From positions 124,001 to 188,000 of the forward strand of contig NZ_FNPH01000002.1 in assembly GCF_900107255.1 (NCBI RefSeq): DNA of 64,000 nucleotides. Reading direction: 5' to 3'. The DNA comes from Micromonospora pattaloongensis (GTDB lineage Bacteria > Actinomycetota > Actinomycetes > Mycobacteriales > Micromonosporaceae). Within the stretch, counting starts at the first letter, position 1. The number at the start of each line of letters is the position of its first letter. The notes beneath the pieces were generated by a model that worked only from the letters and a program-made list of their open reading frames with translations, was not told the DNA's origin and ran no database searches. Shown piece by piece: positions 51,602 through 60,402 of the stretch. A program made the translations under genes and the position numbers.

Positions 51602-52240
51602 TCACGGCGTCCGGACCATCGTCTGCTGGTGCAGTCGGCGGCCGTCGTCCCGGATGCCGGGGACCAGCGGCGTCGGGCCGTGCTTGACGAAGCCCATCCG
51701 TTCGAAGAACCGCACCGCGCGGGTATTCTCGGCCAGGGTCTGCAGGTGACAGCCGGGTGAGCCGGCCTCCCGCAACCGGTCGAACCACCGCTCCATCAGC
51801 CCGTCGGCCACCCCGGTCCCCCGCCCCTCCGGCGCGACGTTGATGTGCAGGTGCGACGGCCACCGGGGATCGGCGAAGTCGCCGGCGACGGGCTCGCGCC
51901 GCACGCCCGCCCGGACGACGTCGATCGTGGCGCGCGCGAAGAAGGCCACGGTCCCGGGTCGGAAGATCAGCCGGTACTTCTTGATCGCTTCGCCGATCCG
52001 TTCCGTGTCGGTCGGAAAGGTGGCGCTGTCCAGGCACCCGGACAGGTAGCCGACCAGCGCGCCGTCGGCCACCGCGACGAACAGCGACTCCGGTTCGCGC
52101 TCCACGTACGGGTCGAGGTAGATCGCCGCCTCGGACTCCGCATGCCCCCACATCGAGCCGGGCGCGCCCTCGCCGGCCCGGAGGAACAGCTCCCGCAGCG
52201 GCCCACGGTCGGTCTGCACGAACGTCCGAATCTCGATCAC
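51602..52240 (-). CDS. GNAT-family N-acetyltransferase
   Basis: 212 residues. The acetyl-CoA loop is visible as LHINVAPEGRGTGVADGLMERWF, followed by LQTLAENTRAVRFFERMGF. A longer-than-usual middle (KKYRLIFRPGTVAFFARATID) precedes it. Substrate unknown. GTG 52240 starts right at IEIRTFVQTD. The gene is convergent with the winged-helix gene, with a 7-bp gap. Confidence 0.87.
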   Translation of the reverse strand: MIEIRTFVQTDRGPLRELFLRAGEGAPGSMWGHAESEAAIYLDPYVEREPESLFVAVADGALVGYLSGCLDSATFPTDTERIGEAIKKYRLIFRPGTVAFFARATIDVVRAGVRREPVAGDFADPRWPSHLHINVAPEGRGTGVADGLMERWFDRLREAGSPGCHLQTLAENTRAVRFFERMGFVKHGPTPLVPGIRDDGRRLHQQTMVRTP

Positions 52241-52372
52241 GTCCGACCCACCCCCGCCGACTGCGCGCCTGCCTGCTCAGGGTCGCACAGCCCCGGCGAC
52301 GCGGGTGCCGTCGCGGAGACGTCGTCGCGTGGTAGCTCCTCGACCTCGCTCCGAATTGCCGCAACTGCACGG

Positions 52373-52405
52373 ATGGAGACATTTCGTGCGGTTCACATTC
52401 TCCAT
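52373..52405 (+). repeat. Small hairpin in the TerC upstream region
   Basis: ATGGAGA (52373-52379) and TCTCCAT (52399-52405) are exact inverses around 19 nt, 65 bp before the TerC start. It could be a leader hairpin or an operator. I do not see the paired motifs of a yybP-ykoY manganese riboswitch. Confidence 0.3.
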
Positions 52406-52470
52406 ACAGGGAAGATCGTTAAGCTCTGCCGGGCGCGCGCGAGCGCGGCGATCAATACCAGGAGGGTGAC

Positions 52471-53241
52471 ATGGAGTGGCTGACCAGTCCGGAGCTGTAC
52501 GTGGCGTTTGCCACGCTGCTCCTGCTGGAGATCGTGTTGGGCATCGACAACGTCGTGTTCATCTCGATCCTCGCCGGGAAGCTGCCAGCGGACCAGCAGA
52601 AGCGGGCCCGGACGCTCGGACTCGCGCTTGCGCTGATCACCCGGCTGATCCTGTTGGCGTCACTGTCCTGGGTGATCGGGCTGACCGCGCCGCTGTTCAC
52701 GGTCTTCGGCATGGAGATCTCCGGACGGGACCTGATCCTGCTACTGGGCGGGTTGTTCCTGCTCGGCAAGGCGACGTACGAGATCCATGAGCACCTGGAG
52801 GGATCCGAGCACGGCACCCAGCGGGCGACCGCGTCGTTCGCGGCGGTCATCGCGCAGATCCTCGTGCTGGACGTGGTCTTCTCGCTGGACTCGGTCATCA
52901 CCGCGGTCGGCATGGTCGACCAGCTCGGCATCATGGTCGCGGCGGTCGTGGTCGCCATGATCATCATGCTGGTCTCGGCCGGCGCGATCAGCCGCTTCGT
53001 CAACCAGCACCCCACGGTGAAGATGCTGGCGCTGTCGTTCCTGCTGCTGATCGGCGGCAGCCTCATCGCCGAGGGGCTCGACCAGCACATCCCCAAGGGC
53101 TACGTGTACGGCCCGATCGCCTTCTCGATCTTCGTCGAGTTCCTGAACCTGAGGGCGAAGGCGCGTCGGAAGAGCGCGGAGCCGGTGCACCTGCACCCGA
53201 CGTACGTCAAGGAGACGACGCCGGCGGACAGCGCCCACTGA
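52471..53241 (+). CDS. TerC/Alx-family membrane protein
   Basis: 256 residues, seven to nine membrane helices. Acidic intramembrane motifs typical of the family: LLLEIVLGIDNVVFISILAG near the N-terminus and VLDVVFSLDSVITAVGMV in the middle, plus ISRFVNQHPTVKMLALSFLLLIG. The family is linked to tellurite resistance and to manganese export at the membrane. The ATG follows AGGAGGGTGAC, an excellent RBS. Single gene. Confidence 0.92.
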   Translation: MEWLTSPELYVAFATLLLLEIVLGIDNVVFISILAGKLPADQQKRARTLGLALALITRLILLASLSWVIGLTAPLFTVFGMEISGRDLILLLGGLFLLGKATYEIHEHLEGSEHGTQRATASFAAVIAQILVLDVVFSLDSVITAVGMVDQLGIMVAAVVVAMIIMLVSAGAISRFVNQHPTVKMLALSFLLLIGGSLIAEGLDQHIPKGYVYGPIAFSIFVEFLNLRAKARRKSAEPVHLHPTYVKETTPADSAH

Positions 53242-53315
53242 GACACGCGGCGCCGGGGGCTCACGCCTCCGGCGCCGCCGCGTCCGTTCAGGACGCCCAC
53301 GCCGTCCAGCGGTGC

Positions 53316-54614
53316 TCAGTCCAGGCCGAGGCCGCGCCGGCCGGTGTCGTTCAGGTCGTCGAGCTGGAACCGGTTGTCCCAGCCGCGCTCGTAGTGTTCG
53401 GCCGGGAAGTCGCTCGGGCTGGAGCCCGTCAGGAAGGCCTCCCGCACGCTCGCGGCGTACGTCTCGTTGCGCGGGCACCAGGGGGCGGCCGGGATGTACA
53501 TGACGTTGCCCCAGCCCTTCTGGTCCGTCACCGGCGCGACGCTGTGGATCATGTCGCAGTGCCACCAGACGGAGTCGCCGGCCCGGACGTCCGGGATGCC
53601 GGACAGGGCCCTCATCAGCAGCGGGTGCCACTTCTCGCCGGCCGGGAAGACCTGGTTGACGGTGACGCCGCACATGTCGTCGTCCGGCACGTCGGGCAGC
53701 AGCGGCCGCAGCATCAGGTACGCCATGGCCGCCGGGATCGGCACGGTGTGCAGCACGCCCTGGTCGTGGTCCATGTCGGACAGCGCCGTCCAGCCCTGGA
53801 AGGTGCGGAACGCCGAGCACATGGTGCTGCCCGGGTACTGCGGTCCGGCGGTGCGGTAGGCGGCGTCCCACGGGTCGTACTGCTCGACGCTGCCGTCGAA
53901 GAGGTGCCGGAACGCCTTCTGATAGGCCTCGGTCATCCACAGGTCGAGGGTGCCGGGGTCGAGGTGGGTGCCGAGGCCGCCCGAGTCGGCGCCCTCGGGG
54001 CGGCGGCGGATCCGGTCCGGGTAGAGCGAGTCGCGGTGCGGGTCGAACCACCGCTCACCCTCGGACTCGTGCTTCCACAGGCCGTTCAGGAACGCCTGCA
54101 CGCGCGCCATCCGGTCGCTCTGCCGGGCCTGCATCTGCGCGTGCGACCAGTAGATCGGGTAGATCTCGGGTTTGGAGCCGACGCTGCCGAAGAAGTCGTC
54201 GCCGGGGCCGCGGTAGTTCTCGAAGAACCGGTTGCTGTCGACGTACTCGACGATGTCGCGGTCCCACTGCAGCGCCTGTGCGCGGGCGAAGTGCCCGCGC
54301 ACGACGAGGCAGCCGCGCCGGCGCAGCAGCGCCAACTGCTCCGCGGACACCGTGCCGGCCTCGATGTCGGCGTACTCGATGACCGGCCAGATCTGCTCGC
54401 CGCGCGCGCGGGCCGCGGTGATCTCGTCGACCTCGGCGCGGATCCGGGCCTCGACGACGGCGAAGACCTCCTCGACGGTGCGGCCGGAGGCGGCGATCCG
54501 GGCCCGCAGCGCGGCCTTGATCTCGCGGATCGCGGCCCGCAGGTCGGCGGGGGTCTCCTCCCAGTGCGGCAGCGCGGGCAGGGCGGCGGCAGCGGGCAGG
54601 ACGGGAGCTGACAC
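53316..54614 (-). CDS. DUF1479 (YbiU-like) putative Fe(II)/2-oxoglutarate oxygenase
   Basis: 432 residues. The DUF1479 signature is clear: RAAIREIKAALRARI and VIEYADIEAGTVSAEQLALLRRRGCLVVRGHF at the start, GGLGTHLDPGTLDLWM in the middle (HxD metal pair) and WWHCDMIHSVAPVTD near residue 340 (distal His). Arg following in YIPAAPWCPRNE-like segment. The fold predicts iron- and 2-oxoglutarate-dependent hydroxylation; the substrate is unknown. GTG 54614 has AAGGAG 8 nt upstream. It is divergent from a ROK regulator 92 bp away, which probably controls it. Confidence 0.88.
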   Translation of the reverse strand: MSAPVLPAAAALPALPHWEETPADLRAAIREIKAALRARIAASGRTVEEVFAVVEARIRAEVDEITAARARGEQIWPVIEYADIEAGTVSAEQLALLRRRGCLVVRGHFARAQALQWDRDIVEYVDSNRFFENYRGPGDDFFGSVGSKPEIYPIYWSHAQMQARQSDRMARVQAFLNGLWKHESEGERWFDPHRDSLYPDRIRRRPEGADSGGLGTHLDPGTLDLWMTEAYQKAFRHLFDGSVEQYDPWDAAYRTAGPQYPGSTMCSAFRTFQGWTALSDMDHDQGVLHTVPIPAAMAYLMLRPLLPDVPDDDMCGVTVNQVFPAGEKWHPLLMRALSGIPDVRAGDSVWWHCDMIHSVAPVTDQKGWGNVMYIPAAPWCPRNETYAASVREAFLTGSSPSDFPAEHYERGWDNRFQLDDLNDTGRRGLGLD

Positions 54615-54694
54615 GGCGACCACTCCTTCTAGTCAATGCTCCTTACTTGAACCGACGGTACGGGTCGACGCGCCTTCCAGGCAAGAGCCCTACC

Positions 54695-54700
54695 TAGAAT
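54695..54700 (+). promoter_or_regulatory. -10 box of a leaderless promoter for the ROK gene
   Basis: TAGAAT, six bases, then the ATG at 54707. The short 92-bp divergent gap suggests shared control with the DUF1479 gene. Confidence 0.6.
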
Positions 54701-54706
54701 TGGTGA

Positions 54707-55792
54707 ATGGTTGCCGCCAAGCCGTCGCTGGAGCTGGTCCGGTCGCTGACCGACGAGCACGTGCTGCGCGCGCTGATGCGGCACCGGCGGCTGACCCGCG
54801 CCGAGCTGGCCGCCGAGACCGGCATCTCGAAGCCGACGGCCGGCGAGAGCGTACGCCGGCTGACCGAGCGCGGGCTCGTCGCCGACACCGGCGAACGGAC
54901 CCCCGGCGGACGCGGCCGCGGCCGGGTCGGCTCGTACTACGCGCTGACCGCCGGCACCGGCGTCGCGCTCGCGGTGAGCATCGCGCCCGAGGGCATCGTG
55001 GCCGAGGCCGTGGACGCCTACGGCGACACCGTCGCGCGCGCCTGCCGCCCCCTCGACCGGCCGGCCCGACCCGATCAGGTCGCCGCCGCGCTGACGGCGG
55101 CCGCCGCCGAACTCGCCACCGCCACGCCCCGACTGGCGGTGGTCAGCGCCGCCGACCCGGTCGACCGCGCCACCGGCCGGCTGATCCAGCTCCCCGACGC
55201 GCCGTTCCTGATCGGCGAGCTCGACCCCGTCGCGCTGCTGAGGCCGTACGTCGACGGACCGGTCACCGTGGACAACGACGTGAACTGGGCGGCCCGCGCC
55301 GAACCGGGTCCGACCGACTTCGCCTACCTGTATCTCGGCGAAGGGCTCGGCTGCGCCGTCGTCAGCGACGGCGAGGTCAAGCAGGGCCGCACCGGTCTTG
55401 CCGGCGAGATCGCCCACCTTCTCACCGTGGGGCCGGACAATTCCGCAGTACGGCTCATCGAGGTCTTCGGGCAGCTCGGCCTGCGCCAGCCGGATTCCAC
55501 CGCGATCGACGTCGACCGGGTTCTCGCCGACTCGCCGACCGTCCGGCGCTCCGTGGGCCGGGCCGTCAGCGGGGCGATCGCGGCGATCGTCGCGCTCACC
55601 GACCCGGAGCTGGTCGTCATCGGCGGGTCGTGGGGCCCGCCCCTGCTCGACGACATCGCCGCAGCCGTCGCCGACCTGCCGCGCCGCGTCCCGCTCCGGG
55701 CCGCCACCCTGACCGACGAGCCGGCGCTCGCCGGCGCCCGCGCCGACGCCCTGCACCGGCTGCGGGCGGCCATCATCGGCGCGACCACCTGA
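54707..55792 (+). CDS. ROK-family transcriptional regulator
   Basis: 361 residues. N-terminal winged helix: HVLRALMRHRRLTRAELAAETGISKPTAGESVRRLTERGLV. C-terminal sugar-kinase-like ROK domain: VTVDNDVNWAARAE, FAYLYLGEGLGCAVVSDGEVKQGRTGLAGEIAHLL and VVIGGSWGPPLLDDIAAAV. After GEIAH the usual CxCGxxGC zinc cluster is missing (VGPDNSAVRLIEVFG), so sugar phosphorylation or zinc structure is lost; it most likely senses a ligand only. Leaderless start. Confidence 0.88.
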   Translation: MVAAKPSLELVRSLTDEHVLRALMRHRRLTRAELAAETGISKPTAGESVRRLTERGLVADTGERTPGGRGRGRVGSYYALTAGTGVALAVSIAPEGIVAEAVDAYGDTVARACRPLDRPARPDQVAAALTAAAAELATATPRLAVVSAADPVDRATGRLIQLPDAPFLIGELDPVALLRPYVDGPVTVDNDVNWAARAEPGPTDFAYLYLGEGLGCAVVSDGEVKQGRTGLAGEIAHLLTVGPDNSAVRLIEVFGQLGLRQPDSTAIDVDRVLADSPTVRRSVGRAVSGAIAAIVALTDPELVVIGGSWGPPLLDDIAAAVADLPRRVPLRAATLTDEPALAGARADALHRLRAAIIGATT

Positions 55793-55861
55793 CCCGATTC
55801 GCCAACGGAGGCGCCGGAAAATCGGTGGACCTGACGCATGTCGATGGGAATCGTTGTCGGC

Positions 55862-56605
55862 ATGCGACAGGAGGACATCTGGGACGGCGACGCCGCCGCG
55901 CGCTACGACACTCCCGGCACCGGCATGTTCGCGCCGGAGGTTCTGGGGCCGACCGTCGACCGCCTCGCCGAACTCGCTGGCGGTGGACGGGCGCTCGAGT
56001 TCGCGATCGGGACCGGTCGGGTCGCCGTCCCGCTCGCCGAACGCGGCGTACCCGTCACCGGCATCGAGCTGTCACGGCCGATGATCGACCAACTGCGGAC
56101 GAAGGTGGATGAGACGACGATCCCGGTGATCGTCGGTGACATGGCGAGCGTCCGCGCCCCCGGGACGTACACGCTCGTCTACCTCGTCTACAACACGATC
56201 TCCAACCTGCTGACCCAGGCCGAGCAGATCGCGTGCTTCCGCAACGCGGCCCGGCACCTCTCCCCCGGCGGCCGGATCGTGATCGAGCTCGGGGTGCCGG
56301 AGCTGCGCAAGCTTCCACCGGGTCAGCAGGCCGCGGTCTTCCACGTCGAGCCCGGCTACATCGGGCTGGACACCTACGACGTGCTGCGCCAGCACCTCGT
56401 TTCGCACCACTTCACCTTCGACGAGAGCGGACGGGCCCGACTGTCCCGCAGCCCGCACCGCTACATCTGGCCCGCGGAGCTCGACCTGATGGCGCAGGTG
56501 GCCGGGTTCGAGCTGGAGAGCCGCCATGCGGACTGGGCCGGAGCGGAGTTCACCGCCGAGTCGGGGTCGCACGTCTCGGTCTACCGCCTGCCGCCGCACC
56601 GCTGA
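55862..56605 (+). CDS. Class I SAM-dependent methyltransferase
   Basis: 247 residues. Family opening MRQEDIWDGDAAARYDTPGTGMF, SAM loop ALEFAIGTGRVAVPLAERGVPVTGIELSRPM, then VIVGDMASV, YTLVYLVYNTISNLLTQ and GGRIVIELGVPEL. C-terminal ends HADWAGAEFTAESGSHVSVYRLP, typical of small-molecule methyltransferases of this clade. ATG 55862 matches the conserved start; ATG 55838 and 55844 upstream are alternatives. A fragment nearly identical to part of this gene occurs at 62097-62150. Confidence 0.88.
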   Translation: MRQEDIWDGDAAARYDTPGTGMFAPEVLGPTVDRLAELAGGGRALEFAIGTGRVAVPLAERGVPVTGIELSRPMIDQLRTKVDETTIPVIVGDMASVRAPGTYTLVYLVYNTISNLLTQAEQIACFRNAARHLSPGGRIVIELGVPELRKLPPGQQAAVFHVEPGYIGLDTYDVLRQHLVSHHFTFDESGRARLSRSPHRYIWPAELDLMAQVAGFELESRHADWAGAEFTAESGSHVSVYRLPPHR

Positions 56606-56882
56606 CGCCTTCCCGACGCCGGCGCAATGGTTGATAAGCATCGTTCAAAACTTCGTAACCAGGCGCCGGCAGCACAGGTACGACCAGCGGTATTCAACGC
56701 GCCCGCGCTTGTCGGATCAGGCAACACTCGCGGGAGGTAGCGCCAGTTGTCCACTGTGGTTGGACAGTACGCGAGGTCGCCGTTACGCTCCCGAGCAAGA
56801 AGCGACGACCCCCGGGGAAGCATGGCCGCGGACCCGAGGGCCGCCGCTTCTGATGTTCACACGTCTCCCCGCAGGAGGAACC
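56606..56882. other. Intergenic, compositionally distinct leader region
   Basis: 277 bp with lower GC than neighbours; no supported gene. It precedes the secreted protease and should hold its promoter. Confidence 0.4.
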
Positions 56883-58184
56883 ATGAGAACGCGACCAAGC
56901 ATATTCCGAGTCACCCGAAACAGGCGACTCAGCCTGGGCGTGGCGGCTCTAGTTGCCGTACCGATCGCGCTCATGCCGGTCAGCGGCGCATCAGCCGGCG
57001 GTGACGGGGCCCCGAGCAATGACCCTCAGTCGGTCGACAACATCGACCCGAAGATCCTTGCCACGATGCGGCAGCAGGAGGCACTGCAGCCTGCCGTCCA
57101 GGCAATCCAGGCCGAGTACGTCCGCTCGCAGGCGTCCGGCTTCACCAGCATCGCCTTCGAAGGCAACGGCTTGACGCTGCGCTGGAAGGGCACCCTGACA
57201 CCCGGTATGCAAGCTGCCGTCGACACCGCACGTAAGACCGGACCGCTCAAGATCCAGCAGGCCAACTACTCATTGGCCGAGCTTGAAGCCGCAGCGGACA
57301 CGATCACGGCTCGCATCAAATCTCGCGGCGGCAGCCAGATTCAGGCGATCGTCACCAACGCCGACGGCAGCGGTCTGGTGGCGGAGCAGATGCCTGCCTC
57401 CGCCGCGTCTAAGTTGTCCAGCGACCGTTCCCGTGCCGGCAAAGCTCCGCTGGCGTCAGCTAACGAGATCCTCACCGGCCTGCCGCTCAGCGTTCCGGTG
57501 AAGGTGACGACAGCGGCCGACGCGATCAAACCGATGACCAGCAGGTTGGAAGACGTACCGAACTGGAACGGCGGCGGCTACTACGAAACCTGGCGCGGTA
57601 AGGATTTCCGGATGGCCTGCACCACCGGCTACGGAGTAAGTAACGGAAGCGGTCGCAAGTTCGTTCTGACCGCGGCGCACTGCGGGAGCATTCCCGACGA
57701 AGCCTTCCAGGGCACCTCCCGCTACCGGATGGGCCCGGTTCACAGCGACCAGTGGCAGTACGACTTGATGCTCATCGACGCTCCCGGGTCGGATCGGATC
57801 TTCGATGGTACTCCGACGACCAGCAACTACAAGATCGTCAGAAGCTGGGGATACCATGCCTCCGGCGAGCTGCTGTGCCAGTCCGGTGCGACGTCCGGTA
57901 CGGTCTGCGGGCTGCGTACCGAAGGCCCCACCCGTGTCCAGGTTCCGTATCCCGGAGACTCCGACGGTGACTACGGCTACATAGTCGACGGCCTTATCCG
58001 CACCACGCAGGTTGACAAAAAGACTGCCGCACAGGCAGGCGACAGTGGCGGACCGGTCTTCTCCCTCGACGGGTCGGGCGTGAGAGCGAAGGGCATTTCA
58101 TCCAGCGGCGGCGGAAGTGTCCTGAACTTCCAGGACTGGGCGGATGTCATCCGACTCTTCGGCTGCTACCCGCTAGTCGGCTAG
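56883..58184 (+). CDS. Secreted trypsin-like serine protease
   Basis: 433 residues. Signal peptide (RRLSLGVAALVAVPIALMPVSGASA), a pro-region of ~180 residues, then an S1 protease domain. The triad is H266 (LTAAHCGS), D294 (WQYDLMLID) and S388 (AGDSGGPV). Cysteine pairs flank His and Ser. Codons are less G/C-ending than the flanks, suggesting acquisition. RBS AGGAGGAACC precedes the ATG. It is followed 21 bp later by a lipoprotein gene of the same composition, so the two likely moved together. Confidence 0.88.
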   Translation: MRTRPSIFRVTRNRRLSLGVAALVAVPIALMPVSGASAGGDGAPSNDPQSVDNIDPKILATMRQQEALQPAVQAIQAEYVRSQASGFTSIAFEGNGLTLRWKGTLTPGMQAAVDTARKTGPLKIQQANYSLAELEAAADTITARIKSRGGSQIQAIVTNADGSGLVAEQMPASAASKLSSDRSRAGKAPLASANEILTGLPLSVPVKVTTAADAIKPMTSRLEDVPNWNGGGYYETWRGKDFRMACTTGYGVSNGSGRKFVLTAAHCGSIPDEAFQGTSRYRMGPVHSDQWQYDLMLIDAPGSDRIFDGTPTTSNYKIVRSWGYHASGELLCQSGATSGTVCGLRTEGPTRVQVPYPGDSDGDYGYIVDGLIRTTQVDKKTAAQAGDSGGPVFSLDGSGVRAKGISSSGGGSVLNFQDWADVIRLFGCYPLVG

Positions 58185-58205
58185 AACCGACCCAGAAAAG
58201 AGGAC

Positions 58206-58811
58206 ATGATGCCGCACCCCAAAGCGTCACACCGCACGCTCCCAAATTCCGCCAGGCGAAACAGCATCCTGCCGGTCCTGGCTGCGGCCATTGTCGTCGC
58301 AGCGACCGCCGGAGGCTGTAACAGCGCGGGCAGCAGCAACGACGGAGTGCCCGCGGCGGCGAGCGCCGGGCCGACAACCTCGGCGGCTGCGGCACCGCAG
58401 CCCACCAGTACCCCCGGGCCAGCGGCGTGCCCTACGTCGACCACTAACCGGGGAATGGACGTGCTGAAGGGGACGCGGACTGGGACTCTGGTGGCACCTG
58501 GCGCCACGACAGCACTGCTGTGCGTGTACCCGTTCGTCAGTACCGACCCAATGCCGCTCGGGAAAACACACACAGCCAAAGACCCTGCCGGCGTTGCGAA
58601 ACTGCTGAACACGGCGCCGGACACACCGCCGGCACCGAATCTGGATAGCAGTTGTCTGGCCGGCGGCAAGGAGCAATACCTGTTCGTGCTGGGATACCCT
58701 AACCGGCCTCCGGCCGTGGTGACGGTAGGCTGCGGCACCGTGGAAAGCGGTGGGGTGGTGCGGTACGACGCACCACTCAAGGAACTGCTGGCGTTCTGGC
58801 CCAACCGCTGA
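58206..58811 (+). CDS. Putative lipoprotein of unknown function
   Basis: 201 residues. Basic N-terminus, hydrophobic helix (ILPVLAAAIVVAATAGG) and a lipobox-like TAGGC with Cys ~38, then a Ser/Ala/Pro/Thr-rich linker and a small domain with four cysteines (AACPTSTT, LLCVYPF, SSCLAGG, VGCGTVE). It should be anchored on the outer membrane face. No family recognised; it may partner or restrain the protease upstream. ATG 58206 or 58209 could start; AAGAGGA is upstream. Confidence 0.72.
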   Translation: MMPHPKASHRTLPNSARRNSILPVLAAAIVVAATAGGCNSAGSSNDGVPAAASAGPTTSAAAAPQPTSTPGPAACPTSTTNRGMDVLKGTRTGTLVAPGATTALLCVYPFVSTDPMPLGKTHTAKDPAGVAKLLNTAPDTPPAPNLDSSCLAGGKEQYLFVLGYPNRPPAVVTVGCGTVESGGVVRYDAPLKELLAFWPNR

Positions 58812-58871
58812 CCGGGGCGCAGCAGTAGTTCAATGCGCGCCTGAGAACGGCGGCAGTCGGCAAAGCAATAG

Positions 58872-58897
58872 CGCCTCGGACGAGTCGGTCGGAGGCG
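58872..58897 (+). terminator. Possible terminator after lipoprotein gene
   Basis: CGCCTC (58872-58877) and GAGGCG (58892-58897) form a short stem about 60 bp after the stop. Stem length is modest. Confidence 0.35.
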
Positions 58898-59130
58898 TTA
58901 CTGCTTGCTGCCGGTCAGATCGCGTTGTTGTCCATAGAGGTCATCCTACGAACTTGTCGTGTTACTGCCGTTTAGCCGGCGGGGAAGATGCCACACACGC
59001 TCTCAACCGCTCCCGCTGCCTGAGCGAGTGAGATATGGCCTCGGTAGTGGTGGTGGATAGTACTGCTACCGGGAAGGCGCCAGTTGAAGCTCATGTCCCC
59101 AGTTGCTGCGCGGCCCCACGCGGCGGGCCA
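58898..59130. other. Non-coding gap
   Basis: The remainder of the 319-bp space between the lipoprotein and the convergent MFS gene. Composition is mixed; no supported ORF or RNA seen. Confidence 0.4.
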
Positions 59131-60402
59131 TCACTGCTCGGGCAGGTTGCGCATGGTGCGCAGCGGGGAAAAGACGACCCAGAACACCCCGAGCAGGGCA
59201 CCGAGGGTGGCGATCCAGAGGGCCGGACGTACCTCGATCGCGGCGCCGAGTGCCCCGCCGATCAGTGCGCCGACCGGCCGGATTCCGTAGTTGACGGTGC
59301 GCTTGAACCCGGAGACCACGGCGAGCATCGTCTCCGGTGTGGCCGCGATCTGCACCGATCCGGCCGCGATGTCGAGGACCATGACGCCCAGCGCGGAGAC
59401 GAACTCGGCGGCGAACAGCAGCGCGAGCACCAGCGGCCGCGGTCCCCCGGCCAGCGGCACGAGGACCAGTGGGGCCGGAAAGACGACGAGGCCGAGGATC
59501 AGCGCGGGGCCGATGCCGATCCGGCGACTGACCGGGCCGGTGATCGCTGCGCCGAGCAGTCCGCCGAACGCGCCGGCCCCGATGATCAGGCCCAGCACGC
59601 CCGGGGAGACGTCCAGCTCGGTGGTCACGTACAGCACGAAGAGCACGGCGAACATGTAGTTGAACAGGTTGAGGGTGGTGGTGCCGAGCAGGATCGCCCG
59701 TAGCACCGCAGAGCGGGCGACGTACCGGACGCCGGCGAACATGCCCAGGCCGGGGCCGCTCTGCACGGGACGCTCGGTGACCCTTATCCGGGTCAGGAAG
59801 ACAGCCGACGTCAGGTAGGTAAGCACGTCGGCGACCAGTGCGACCGGGGCGGTGAGCACCTGCACGAGCACGCCACCGATGCTCGGGCCGGCCACGTACG
59901 ACATGGCTCTGCTGCCGTTGATCAGACTATTGGCGTCCACATAGTCCGCTCGCCGGACCAGGGCGGCGAACAGGCTGCTGTGCGCCACCTCGAAGAACAC
60001 CGAGAGGGTCCCGACCAGGAAGGCCAGGACACAGAGCAGCGGCAGGTTCAGTGCGTCCGCCCACCACAGCAGCGGCACGGCCAGCAGAAGGCCCGCCCGA
60101 CCAAGGTCCGCGATGATCATTACCTGGCGTCGGCGCGGGTACCGGTCCACCCAGGCGCCGGCCGGCAGGGAGAGAAACACGTTCGGCAGCAGCGACGCGG
60201 CGGTCAGGTATCCCATTTCGGCGGGTCCGGCGCCGATCGCGAGCACGGCCAGCAGCGGCACGGCGAGCACGGTGATCTGGTCACCGAAAAGCGACACGGT
60301 CTGCGCGGACCAGTAGCGACGGAAGGCCGTTTGCTGTAGCAGCCGCGGGATGCGCGGCCGGCGCGGCGGTGCCGGGTCGGCCAGGACGAGGGTTTCGGTC
60401 AC
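59131..60402 (-). CDS. MFS transporter (MDR-type efflux, MefA-like)
   Basis: 423 residues, twelve membrane helices. N-terminal RYWSAQTVSLFGDQITVLAVPLLAVL and the loop GAWVDRYPRRRQVMI (motif A variant) match the MefA/tetracycline-type efflux group. The second half begins near RSAVLRAILLGTTTLNLFNYMF. The ATG at 60402 overlaps the stop of the ArsR-type regulator (ATGA), so expression follows the regulator. Confidence 0.88.
   Translation of the reverse strand: MTETLVLADPAPPRRPRIPRLLQQTAFRRYWSAQTVSLFGDQITVLAVPLLAVLAIGAGPAEMGYLTAASLLPNVFLSLPAGAWVDRYPRRRQVMIIADLGRAGLLLAVPLLWWADALNLPLLCVLAFLVGTLSVFFEVAHSSLFAALVRRADYVDANSLINGSRAMSYVAGPSIGGVLVQVLTAPVALVADVLTYLTSAVFLTRIRVTERPVQSGPGLGMFAGVRYVARSAVLRAILLGTTTLNLFNYMFAVLFVLYVTTELDVSPGVLGLIIGAGAFGGLLGAAITGPVSRRIGIGPALILGLVVFPAPLVLVPLAGGPRPLVLALLFAAEFVSALGVMVLDIAAGSVQIAATPETMLAVVSGFKRTVNYGIRPVGALIGGALGAAIEVRPALWIATLGALLGVFWVVFSPLRTMRNLPEQ

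Noticed and set aside
52241-52470. yybP-ykoY manganese riboswitch upstream of TerC
   Set aside because: The conserved paired loop motifs are not visible; only a 7-bp hairpin is present.
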